A stretch of 64,000 nt of DNA from Hawksworthiomyces lignivorus (lineage: Eukaryota; Ascomycota; Sordariomycetes; Ophiostomatales; Ophiostomataceae): contig NTMA01000010.1 in the NCBI GenBank assembly GCA_002917075.1, positions 124,001 through 188,000 on the forward strand. The letters run 5' to 3'. A model generated the notes under the pieces. It was not told the origin of the DNA. It worked only from the letters and a program-made list of their open reading frames with translations, and did no database searches. Position numbers and translations under genes: made by a program. Below, piece by piece: positions 45,639-55,841 of this stretch (position 1 is its first letter; every line of letters starts with the position of its first letter).

Positions 45639-46987
45639 CCGACAGGCAGGCTTATGTAACTACGTCGGGCGATAAGAGCTAGTAAAACGTATATACAGTA
45701 TATTAGCCATCGGGCGATAAACTGATAAAGATGGCCGCGCGGATAAGCCGTTCATGCTTTTCATGCTTCAGTTACGTAAATTGCCCGCACCATGCATAGC
45801 CCGGTGAAGCTGGTGATTTTAACTTGAGAAATCGAAGGAAAATAAATTATGGGCCAGCGATGGCTAAAGAGACATCCTCTGGGACCAATACAAGACTCTT
45901 CTGGTTCGGCCCAGCAACATGATACGTGACATTTCTGAGAATTCATATTGCCAGCCACTATGCCCACAGTATTGGTCGATTGCTCTACAACATAATCCTG
46001 ATAAAATCGAAATCAACCGAAAAGGCGGCCTAAGAGCGGTTTCATTGGTGGTGGAGGTCGAGATGCAGTTGATAGGAGACTTAAAAATCATATCCATTTG
46101 AAGTACACCGATGCAAAATGAAAAGAAGTGTCGTGGACTTTATGAAATACGGTCAACTTCCTTATGGCCTTCCCCTGGATTTTAGCTTATGAGACATAAA
46201 TAAAGAGAAGGCCGTGGATCTGGGGAATAGTTCACCGTAGGAGACGTGGTTAGCTCGGTCATGCAGCTACCTTCTCATGGTGACAGGTATTTAAGCTACC
46301 CCGCAGGCGGACCTTGCTATGGGTGGTGCTTTGTGTCTATAACTTCGTAGGTAGTTTTCTATGCTTTCTCAAGAAATGTGTTGGGGAATTGGGGGAAATA
46401 GCCTTAGACAGTCAGTTAACTGAGTTGCTTCACGTGTTTGTCACGTTAAGCCTCATTGTGTGGCGTGAAAATAGGGTGTTGACTCGCCCAACAGCTGCTG
46501 ACTCACGTGTCTTCCCAAGCATCTCAAAATAATATTATTAAGCCTTAAAATGTGCTAGCTGAGGCGAAATAGGCTCAAGCTTGAAGAAAGCACTAAATAC
46601 CTCCCATGGCAAAGAAATAAAGCATGCGAGTCACGTTTGTTTCTTTCTCTCACGGGAACAATACCGATTTTACGTCAATGCGAGTGCTAAGCGACTTTCC
46701 AAAATAAAAGTTATATGAACTTTGGAATATGCTTGAACTTACCTCTTGCCAAGCTGAGGGCAAGCAGTAGAAGAACACTGAAGTACGACGCCAATCTTCT
46801 GCAGCTGACTCGTCTGTGGGGCTAGTGCACACAGGTTTGTCTCCACCGAGGATATTGTTCTACGCACATGCAAGGACATTATGTCGCAAGAGAAGCTGTG
46901 CTATTATCTTTCTCACCTTTAAAAAAAAATCCCAAAGCCACACAACGCTCCTGTCCTTCAAAACGCATTTGTCCTTTCATCGAAGTC
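44247..46987. other. Intergenic region between NST1 and the thiolase gene
   Basis: About 2.7 kb containing the NST1 3' region, a 30-base A tract near 45607-45636, and AT-rich sequence leading to the thiolase promoter. Only short unrelated frames are present. It marks the change from GC-rich core genes to AT-richer DNA. Confidence 0.5.
45607..45636. repeat. About 30-base poly-A tract
   Basis: A long homopolymer in intergenic DNA, preceded by AAAGCC. It is similar in context (GCC then A run) to the tracts at 2359 and 36247. Confidence 0.9.
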
Positions 46988-48972
46988 ATGGCTATCCCAG
47001 GGACAACTCCCATTATTGTCGGTGTCGGTGAGGTCCGGAATAAAGAAATAGATACCTCACATCCAATCGAGCCTGCAAATCTCATGCTTGAGGCCATCCG
47101 CCAATCATTCGCAGATGCCACAATAAGCAAGCCTGAACTCGCGACTGCGGACAGCATCTCAGTTGTGCCACCGTGGACATGGGCTTACCCTGATTTACCA
47201 AGGCTTCTCGCCAACAAATTGCAGATCCAGCCCCGTCATCTAGCTATCGGCAGCCATGGCGGTGACCAGCCCGCTCTCTTGTGCGACGAAGCTGCCCGAA
47301 GAATATCGCTTGGAGAGAGCAAACTTGCTGTTATCACTGGAGGCGAGGCACTAGCGACATGTGTGTACCCCCGTCATGGAATGCCATTTAAGCTATCTAA
47401 CAAAATGTTATCTCAGTGGCTGCCTGCCACAAAGCAGGCAAAGTCCCTCCCCCTGGGTGGTCTGATCAAGATCCGAATGTGAAACCCATTTCAACAAATG
47501 ATCTCACTTTCAATGGACAGAGTAAGACTCATATTATAGGATTTCCTAAGGTGCAACATGCTAATATTCGGAATGCAGATATCGCTAGCAAGCACTCGAT
47601 GGGCCTAGCAATACATGTGTATCCGATGTATGAAAACGGGTTCCGTGCGCATGAAAAACAGACACAGCAGCAGAATCAGCAAGAGTCGGCAGAATTATAT
47701 GCAGCCTTTGACCGCACTGCTTGCAATCATCCGTACAGTTGGAGATTCGGCGAAACTCCAAGAGATGCGAAAGCGATCGGAACGGTTACGCCTAAGAATC
47801 GCATGATTTGCACACCATGTAAGCCCATCTAGCTTCTGGGGAAACGAGTTGTTGTATACTGACATCTTAAATAAAGATCCTCTGCTAGAAAATGCATTCA
47901 ATACTGTTAATCTTGCAGCTGCCTGCCTTCTGACATCTGTTGAGCACGCCGACAAACTCGGCATTCCAAAAGACAAGTGGGTATATATTTTAGGGGGCGC
48001 TGGCACAAATGATGAAGAAGATTGTAAGCTTCACTTCAATCAAGTGTGATTTTAATGTCAAACGATGAGAATCTATTAACCGCCCATTATAGTTTGGCAG
48101 CGGCCCAATTTCTATTCCAGTCAGTCTTTGGAGCAATCTTTGGATGCAGCTGTCACTGCGTCTGGGATCACCAGCGATGATATCGATTGCTTTGATTTCT
48201 ATTCGTATGCTGTGTTCCCATGCTTCAGTTCATACCGTCTGTCTCTAGATGCATGCTTACATTGCATTTATAGTTGTTTTCCTATCGTACCTAAACTTGC
48301 GTGCAAACATATGGGCCTCTCCATCACAAACCCTTCCAAGCCCGTATCTTTACTTGGCGGGCTAACATCTTTTGGCGGTGCTGGAAACAACTATTCTATG
48401 CACGTGAGTCACTTTTTTTTTTTCTTATTTAATTTGGTTCTCGTCGTCTATGCTAATCCAAGTACATTAGGCGATCACGGAAATGGCTCGTAAATTGAGA
48501 AATAAATCTTTCCGTACTGGTCTAGTATTGGCTAATGGCGGTATTCTTACTCACCATTACGCTCTTTGCTTATCTTCTCTCCCGAGAAAGGACACTTTTG
48601 CATATCCGCGGCAAAACCCATTACCAACTCATCTCCAGCATTCGAATGTGCCATCTGTTGATGAGCAGGCCGATGGTCCTGCTTCAATTGAAGTAAGCCT
48701 TAAATACAATGTTCTTTCTCTACTTTACGACTTCTAATGCTGCATTTCAGACTTATACTGTGGAATTTGATCGACAGGGAAAACCCCGACAAGCAAATAT
48801 TGTCGGAAGGCTCGATAAAAATGGACATCGTTTCGTTTCAAATCATGGCGATGATTCAACACTACTGATAATGGCTAAGACGAGTCTTGAACCGGTTGGT
48901 CTTCATGGAATTGTCCGCCAGGGCAAGGATGGGCGAAACTTGTTCTTTGTGGATACAACTTCGAGACTATAA
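46988..48972 (+). CDS. SCP-x-type thiolase-like protein, PTS1 (SRL)
   Basis: Eight exons (46988-47360, 47417-47521, 47579-47818, 47877-48023, 48093-48204, 48274-48403, 48471-48692, 48751-48972) join to 516 residues. The N-terminus IIVGVGEVRNKEIDTSHPIE and EAARRISLGESKLAVITGGE have thiolase-fold character. Mid-region blocks are GLAIHVYPMYENGFRAH and PRDAKAIGTVTPKNRMICTP, then PLLENAFNTVNLAAACLLTS. Near the C-terminus are LLGGLTSFGGAGNNYSMHAI and GLVLANGGILTHHYALCLSS. The protein ends SRL, a peroxisomal PTS1 signal. Thiolases cleave 3-ketoacyl-CoA with CoA. The usual N-terminal nucleophilic Cys is not evident where expected (SHGGDQPALL), so chemistry may differ. It is followed by an acyl-CoA dehydrogenase and then an enoyl-CoA hydratase gene. 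This suggests peroxisomal acyl chain shortening (inference). Confidence 0.87.
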
Positions 48973-50219
48973 CGTGTCTAGCTCGCAAAACAATTTCCTC
49001 AGACATGTGGGACAAAGACGTTAGGTTTCAATCTGAGCCCATCATATATCTCATAATATAAAGCAGTTCGACTCAATCCCATGGTGACACAAATCTTCAT
49101 ATTTGAAGCAAAGCCTCAATGTACTTTCATATCACAAAGCTGCTATGATTCTGGGCATATCTTATAATTGAACCAAAAAAAAATACACGTCTTTGGAAGC
49201 TAAACCCGAATCTTACATTTAACACCACTCATATAAAGCATACTTTGAAAACTAAGTGCTGGTTTTGGACACTTTCTGGGGCTCTGTTTCTAGGTGCACG
49301 TCAAAACATGAACAAATGCTCAACCTGAGGTTCTTGGAGGGCCGATGCAGTTCTAGCGAGTCAGATGTTCGACTAGTTCGTTGTAAGAATTAAAAATTAC
49401 AATGCCATAGCTTTGCATTCGATCTTTCGTCTACACAGATCAATATTCTTTAAAAACCGTCTTTGCGGCCAACGTCACCACAATAGTCTCTAATTAGCAT
49501 AACTAATATGAACACTCGTATCCTATTTGACTCTCATGTTCCACGCACATTTACTTCTATCTGAAGACGTGAGAAGAACGACGTCGAACTCTGGTGATGA
49601 CTCGATTTCCAGAATAGTACAATTTATCTGATAGGGCCATTAACTTAATTTTCTTCAGTACAGGTTAAGAGGAGGTATAATATTGAAACGGCAGGTTGTG
49701 TCTGCTAGGTACGGAGAAGAAAAGCTCCACCCCCACCAAGACCAGCGACATTTAATTATTTTCTTTCTACAATACATTGATCAATAAGTTTACAGGGAGC
49801 TGTACTTCGTACCTACATCGAAATACAGGGCATAGATCGTGTGTCTAGGGAAGCCATCTTACAGGGAACCGATTTTGTAAGGGGGCGAGTCAATACACTG
49901 CCAATAAATTTTCAACGAGTCAGCGCCTGAGAATTTTGGGACCCACCATATGGCGTTCCAGTCCATGTTGTTCACGCTTATTGACTTCCGAAATAAAGTA
50001 ATGGCTTTCTGCTCCACTTATTTTTGGGGTTCTTCTTGCTTCACAGCTTCATGAATATCTGAGCTGATGCTGTGTAGCTATAATTTACGAGTCTGTACCG
50101 CAGTTTGCGTCGTGTTCAAAGAGAGTATAAATTATAGTATAATTTTCTCAAAAATATTTTGTTCTTTTAGGCATATCTAATTCGCGCCGATCTATCGAGT
50201 TCAGCTGTGACAAGAGAAA
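48973..50219. other. AT-rich intergenic region upstream of the acyl-CoA dehydrogenase
   Basis: About 1.25 kb without a recognisable gene. It holds the acyl-CoA dehydrogenase promoter and the motif GTACGGAG at 49709-49716. Confidence 0.5.
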
Positions 50220-51755
50220 ATGCCTGGAAATAAAGTCATCGAGCCGCTGGGCAACCCAGCTCCATTTGCTGAGCCCGCATGGCTCAACACGCTCGCATCA
50301 CCGTACTACAATGACAGCCATCGCAAACTGCAGCGTGCGGTTAGAGAATATTTTGAGAAAAAAATCTTTCCCTACGTCGATGAATGGGAAGAAAATGGAG
50401 AGGTGCCACTCGAGGCAAAGCGTGACTACGCTCGAGCTGGCCTTGCGTTCCAGGAAATGCCGGCCGAATACGCTCATGGCGTGACTCTACCAGGAGGCGT
50501 CTCATTTCACGGTATGTGAGATATGCAAAATCTTGAAAATAGAAACTTTTCCTAATAGTTATATAGAATGGGATATCTTTCACTTCATTGTCCTTTACTA
50601 TGAAGTCAATAGAATGGGCTCTGGTGGTGTGATTGGCGGCTTGGGCGGAAATTTAGCTATAGGAGTCCCTCCTATCGTTCACCACGGCAACAAAGAGCAG
50701 AAGGAAAGGTGGCTCCCGGGAGTTTTTACTGGAGAAACTTCCTTCTGCCTTGGGGCAACTGAACCTACCGGTGAGATCCTTTCACAAACGAAACTGTGAT
50801 GTAGTATCTAACTTTTACAAGGCGGATCGGATCTCGCTAATCTAAAGACAACGGCTCGAAAATCGGCCGATGGTAAATCCTACATTGTGAATGGGCATAA
50901 AGTAAGGGAAGAATATTATTTACTCACCACAGCGAATACTTTCCCAAAATGATATTGACGCAAACAATGCAGAAATGGATATCTGGTGGTCTCACATCAA
51001 CCCATATGACCACTGCAGTTCGGACAGGAGGTCCTGGTAGCAGTGGAGTTTCAGTTCTTGTCATCCCCCTCGACTTACCTGGAGTATCTCGGCGCAAAAT
51101 CAAGAACAGCGGCTTCAACGCCGGAGAGAGCACTTGGATTACATTGGAAGATGTTGTCGTTCCAGTCGAAAATTTAATTGGCAAAGAAAATAACGGTTTT
51201 CGATATCTTATGAGCAGTATGTTCACTTTACTTTGGCATCGAAAGCTGTGTGATGGCTTTGAAAGATTAACAACAATAGACTTTAATCGCGAAAGACTGA
51301 TCATGGCGGTCGGTATGAATTCCATGGCACGTGTGTGCCTGGAAGATGCTTGGGCCTATGCCTTGGACCGGCAAACATTCGGAGAGCCATTATTCTCTCA
51401 CCAGATCATCCGTCACAAGCTCGCAACACTCGCAAGATATATCGAGTCGCACTGGGCTTGGATTGAGCAAATAGCCTACCATTCAAAGGCGGCCGGCGAA
51501 GTTGGCGCCGAATTGGCGTCCAGGATTGCCCTTGCGAAGGTGCATGGCGGTCGACTGCTTGAGTTAGCTAACCGTGAGGCACAACAAATCTTTGGAGGCG
51601 CTGGTTATCAGCGTGGCGGAGTTGGCGCTCGGGTCGAAAGGATCAGTAGAGATCTCAGAGTAAGTGTAGTTGGCGGAGGCAGTGAGGAAATCATTACGGA
51701 TCTTGCTGTACGACAAGAAATGGCGCAGTCTAGGAAGAGAGGCGCAAATCTCTAG
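50220..51755 (+). CDS. Acyl-CoA dehydrogenase, possible PTS1 variant (ANL)
   Basis: Five exons (50220-50511, 50567-50770, 50822-50901, 50973-51216, 51280-51755) give 431 residues. The N-terminal helical domain is LQRAVREYFEKKIFPYVDEW. The middle flavin-binding beta domain has SFCLGATEPTGGSDLANLKT and SYIVNGHKKWISGG. The C-terminal helical domain has FNRERLIMAVGMNSMARVCL, QTFGEPLFSHQIIRHKLATL and FGGAGYQRGG, then VVGGGSEEIITDLAVRQ. The enzyme makes a 2,3-enoyl-CoA with FAD. The substrate could be a straight, branched or isoprenoid acyl-CoA. It ends GANL; the tripeptide ANL is a known non-canonical PTS1 (as in human catalase), so peroxisomal location is possible. It lies downstream of the thiolase gene and converges on the hydratase gene. 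Confidence 0.9.
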
Positions 51756-52055
51756 AGAAAATAGATAAGGGTAGCTAAAATGTATCTGAATATCAAGCCC
51801 TTCAGCAACTGCACTCCCAGAGTTCTCAATGTAGGAAGTTTTGCAACGCTTTCTTTATTTATAGAAAACAGCGCAATAGAATCTGGCTGTACCGTATGGA
51901 GGCATTGGGAGCAGAAGCGAAAAAGCTGTACAATCTCAAATCCTTTCTGGTTATAGTGGCAAATTCATTTTTTGACCGAGAAATTATATAAAGAGCTAGT
52001 CTAGAGTACATCTAAAGATAACATTGCAAAAGTTGATGAATCTGAATCAAAGCTG
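51756..52055. other. Short convergent 3' region
   Basis: 300 bases between the acyl-CoA dehydrogenase (+) and enoyl-CoA hydratase (-) stop codons. It presumably holds both 3' ends. Confidence 0.5.
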
Positions 52056-52951
52056 TCACAGCTTCGATGGAACCCAATTAGGCTTCTGTTTATTTGCAAA
52101 TGCAGTAACGCCAATCTTCATGTTTTCGCCTTCCAAAAGTGGCCGGTTATATCGCTCATCAGTAAGTTGTGCCGACCTCTCTACGCTGCCTGTCTCCCAC
52201 GCCTGTCTAAGACCAGCACGTGTCACGATGATACCATCAGGAGACTGGTCTGCAATATCCTTGGCGATCTGAACTGCTTCATTTATTAATGAAGCTGGCG
52301 ATGACGAGATTCGGAGGAAACCGAAGTGTTTGAGTTCCTCGGCTGTCAGGACTCGGCCTGTCAAAGCAATATCACTAGCGAGCTGCATTCCAAAAGTTCG
52401 AACAACCCGAGGGAGACCGCCAGCCCCGGCATAAAGGCCGCGCTTAACCTCGGGCAGGCTAAATTTGGCAGTTGGAGAGGCTATAACGAGATCACTGCAT
52501 AGAAAGTAAGTTTCTCAATTCACGCCATTAGTTGGGGAAGCTGGTGTGGTGTATACCAATTGAGAGCAAGCTCAAATCCGCCGCCATAAGCATATCCGTT
52601 AACCGCTGCGATGACAGGCTTCTTACCAATACGACGAGTGAGGCCCAAGAAGCCGCTGGGTGGTATTGGCTGCGGTGCTGTCCCTTTTCCACGGGTGTCT
52701 TTCACCTCCTTCAGATCAGCGCCTGCCGAAAAAGACTTGGTGCCTTTTCCAGTCAAAATTGCTACTCGTAACGAAGGTTCGTCGTCGAGCCAGTTCCAAA
52801 TGGCATCTCCCTCCCAGTGGCCGGCCATGGGAATAGAATTCATCGCGCTTTCGCGATTGATCGTGACGAGCAAAACGTGGGGGGCGGGGAAGCTGAGCTC
52901 CATAATGGAGCAGCTTGGAGGGGGGTTGCCGAACTTGTGATGGGAAGCCAT
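52056..52951 (-). CDS. Enoyl-CoA hydratase/isomerase (crotonase), PTS1 (SKL)
   Basis: Two exons (52557-52951, 52056-52494) give 277 residues. Oxyanion-hole segments are SFSAGADLKEV and AAVNGYAYGGGFELALNCD. The two Glu residues that act in hydration are both present, in GGGFELALNC and in SLPEVKRGLYAGAGGLPRVV, so hydratase activity is likely. It ends PSKL; SKL is the classical peroxisomal PTS1. The enzyme adds water to a 2-enoyl-CoA. The family also includes AtuE-type isohexenylglutaconyl-CoA hydratases and dienoyl-CoA isomerases, which cannot be separated by eye. It is convergent with the acyl-CoA dehydrogenase and divergent (488 bases) from the second bZIP regulator. A second Met at residue 17 (MELSFPAPHVL) is an alternative start. 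Confidence 0.92.
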
Positions 52952-53439
52952 GGTTGCTCGTGAGCAGTTGATGATAAGGATAGTTGATTTTGCACTCTGG
53001 TCAGCAATTGCTTATGATGGCTCTTATATAAAGCACGGAGTACGTGGTGAGCTGCTTGGCTGGGCAAGATTGCCTGTGCGCATCACTTGCTCTGTTCGGC
53101 TAGACTAAAATGGCGTGGTTAATGCTTTTCCTTAGGGGTGTGTGGGGTAGAGGCGCTGACTCGTGGCACATCTACTGGAGAGAGTAATGAGAGCTAACAC
53201 AAATTCAGCACTAGGTGGATCCTTGGGAGGAAAACAATTCGCGACACCGAGGTTCCGAAAGCCAGGCACTGGGTGAGCATATCGAGACATGATGAAATCG
53301 AAATGCGGAGAAGGCCAAGCGTGGTGAGGCTCTTGAAAACTTCTGAGCAAATTTCTAGCTGAAGCACATGTTCAATAGATGTAACCTGCATAAACGAGAC
53401 ATCCATTCGACACAGACCGCCGGTTATCGCATATACAAA
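52952..53439. promoter_or_regulatory. Divergent promoter of enoyl-CoA hydratase and second bZIP
   Basis: 488 bases between divergent start codons, containing ACGGAGTAC at 53035-53043. This is the reverse complement of GTACTCCGT in the AtuA/bZIP divergent promoter. It is a candidate operator for the bZIP pair (inference). Confidence 0.55.
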
Positions 53440-54921
53440 ATGCCATCAAATCGCAACAATGCTGCCGCTGTTGAGAGAAAACGATTTCGCGACAGAGTGG
53501 CGCAGCAAAATCTTCGTAACAAGAGAAATCGGCATATCCAGACGCTGGAGCAACAAGTAAAACTGTGCCGCGAGCTCCATAGCTCGCAAGACAATGAAGA
53601 GTTGCTGAAGACCATCCGTGAGCTACGTGCAGAAAACACGGTGCTTCGCGAGCGCCAGCAGCGCCTCCAAGTCTTGTTCAGTTCGCTCAGAGACGTTTTC
53701 GATGAATCAACCACCCTTAGAGGAAGCGACGGTTCTCAGTCTCAAAATCAAAGCACATTTATATTGCGGAGCTCTGAATCACCAAGCAGCCCACAGCAGC
53801 CCACGCCTCCAGATTCATTCCAAGACTTTAGTCAATGCTCACAAGAACGCCAGACAACTCCGACGGCATCTACACCAGCTCAGTGTCACAATCTACTATC
53901 AAATAAAGAAACAAATGCTCCAACATACGTCGAGTATTCGTTTTTGCTTGACAAGAATAACACCGGCGGAGATCGCCCGCCGGAAACTGCGACAGTTTAT
54001 TCGACGGTAAATTCTCATGCGACCGACGTTGCCGAACTCGACAAAACTACGATGAACAGCATTCTAGTTCCTAATGCAGATGACTGTTCAATATCACCGT
54101 CGTCTGTCACCGATGGGAGTGAGGGGATATCGCACAACGTGTTATGTCCCCGCTTAACGACATCGCACAATCTTGACGATGCTTTAAACCCGGTTCAGGC
54201 CGACTTTTCGGACAGCATTGAACCGTATGATCCAATTTTAGACTCACGGCTCTGGAATATGGTAGACTTCTGGGCATATAGAAACTGCGAAGATCTCCCA
54301 GTCTGGTCTCGCATTCCAGTGAGGACTCAAACCAAAGATGATATTCGACATGCGAAAGGCTGGGACTCGAATATTCGCATCATCCTTGATTCTCCAGACA
54401 ACCCTACCCCATTGGATCTTCTATTTGGATCAAGCCAGAATCTGCTGGCCAACGCGCTACACAAAAGCGTGAAAGTTTACTATCCAGAAGAGCGCGAGCG
54501 CCTCGCTATTGGGTGGCTTACTTATTACTACATCAAATGGCGCACACAGCCTAGCATCGAGAGATATTCACGACTTCCTAACTGCCTCAAGCCGCTATCA
54601 GAACAGACCCAGTGGCCACATCCAGGCTGTCTAGACCTGGTCTTCTGGGAAGGGCTGCGACTTAATATGATGAAAAACTTTCTCAAATACGATATGGAAA
54701 AGTTTATTCGCCTATACTGCAACTCTCTTAGACTAAGATGGCCGAAAGACGAGGAAATTTTAATTCCCAACAATGAGGGCAAACATATCCTGCGACCTGA
54801 TTTTATAGCACGATTTATGAGTGAGGTTGGTTGGGGCCTTAAGGCTGAATTCATTAACCAGTACCCTGAAGCCTTCGATGGGTTAGACTGGAAAGAAATC
54901 ATCTATATTGATGCAGCATAA
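53440..54921 (+). CDS. bZIP transcription factor with DUF3425 domain (right copy)
   Basis: A single exon of 493 residues. Basic region at residues 11-32 (RFRDRVAQQNLRNKRNRH), zipper leucines L55, L62, L69 and L76, a polar linker to about residue 285, and a C-terminal DUF3425 domain (LDLLFGSSQNLLANALHKSV, WLTYYYIKWRTQPSIERYSR, VFWEGLRLNMMKNF). It is clearly paralogous to the regulator at 4705: both basic regions read RDRxAQQNLRxKR, and both DUF3425 domains share the PERLA/RERLA, YYIKW and WGL/WGM blocks. It is divergent from the enoyl-CoA hydratase gene and therefore a candidate regulator of the thiolase/dehydrogenase/hydratase set. The start at 53440 is just before the basic region. An in-frame ATG at 53368 would add 24 unconserved-looking residues. 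Confidence 0.88.
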   Translation: MPSNRNNAAAVERKRFRDRVAQQNLRNKRNRHIQTLEQQVKLCRELHSSQDNEELLKTIRELRAENTVLRERQQRLQVLFSSLRDVFDESTTLRGSDGSQSQNQSTFILRSSESPSSPQQPTPPDSFQDFSQCSQERQTTPTASTPAQCHNLLSNKETNAPTYVEYSFLLDKNNTGGDRPPETATVYSTVNSHATDVAELDKTTMNSILVPNADDCSISPSSVTDGSEGISHNVLCPRLTTSHNLDDALNPVQADFSDSIEPYDPILDSRLWNMVDFWAYRNCEDLPVWSRIPVRTQTKDDIRHAKGWDSNIRIILDSPDNPTPLDLLFGSSQNLLANALHKSVKVYYPEERERLAIGWLTYYYIKWRTQPSIERYSRLPNCLKPLSEQTQWPHPGCLDLVFWEGLRLNMMKNFLKYDMEKFIRLYCNSLRLRWPKDEEILIPNNEGKHILRPDFIARFMSEVGWGLKAEFINQYPEAFDGLDWKEIIYIDAA

Positions 54922-55841
54922 AGAGCGTCAATTAGGCTGTCTCTCCAATCAACACCTCTGAACGCAACTTGGTATATCACATCTATTGCCTTCTCGGGCC
55001 AGCTGGTGCAGCTTTGCTCAGCAAACGCAGAAACTGAAAGATCTTGACCAGAGACAAAATTTTAGTACTTTGCATCACTGCAGGGCTAAATACCTTCTGT
55101 TCCTAGACTAAAAGAGAATACTATTAGGCGGCAGCATCTTGGTACGTCAAAGAACATCCATGTCTCAGAAGACTTGGCAGTTGGTCGGCCGGGAGCTCAA
55201 GAACTGCTCAGCACAACATGACGGCAAAGTCGCGACAGTCTCCTATAACGAATTTTACCAAGATTCAGATTTCTCAAATTCTGTCCTCGTTCTAATGCGC
55301 CTTAGGTGAGGCATTTTAGCAAAGTGTATTGCCAAACATAGGTTCATATCAGCCTTGGTCAGGAATCGTCTCACGGATAACTTTACATAGCTCGCCTTTT
55401 TCATCTTGGTAGTTCTCGGCGGACCGAAGTATCCCGCATATTTGATATTTGAATATATGGTAAGCGTGATACAGTCTTACTGTGAAAATCTCGAGACTCA
55501 CACTCGAGTTAATAGGGCAACAGGCCATTTTATTAGTCTCCTCTTGCTTGTACGAGGAAAGCTGACTTCAAATCAACAGAAGCTATCTAGCTTGCCGGAG
55601 AGCCGGTACGAAATTCGCGCTAGATAAAATATAACTAGTGGAGCTCATTAGGAATCAAACCAATGCCCAAAACCTAGTCGTACCCGATTACGATGCCGAG
55701 GCATTTTTCCGAGCAGAATATGCCTTGCTCCTTGCAGTGCCACAGGAACAAATGTCCTCAAAAACTAGGTCATAGAACTATTTAGTTTGTTGTGCTCACA
55801 ATGTATTTCAACACGACTCCAACCATGCAAACCAAACAATA
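54922..55841. other. Intergenic region, no gene recognised
   Basis: About 920 bases between the bZIP gene and the pseudogene. Short frames only; possibly decayed sequence. Confidence 0.5.
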
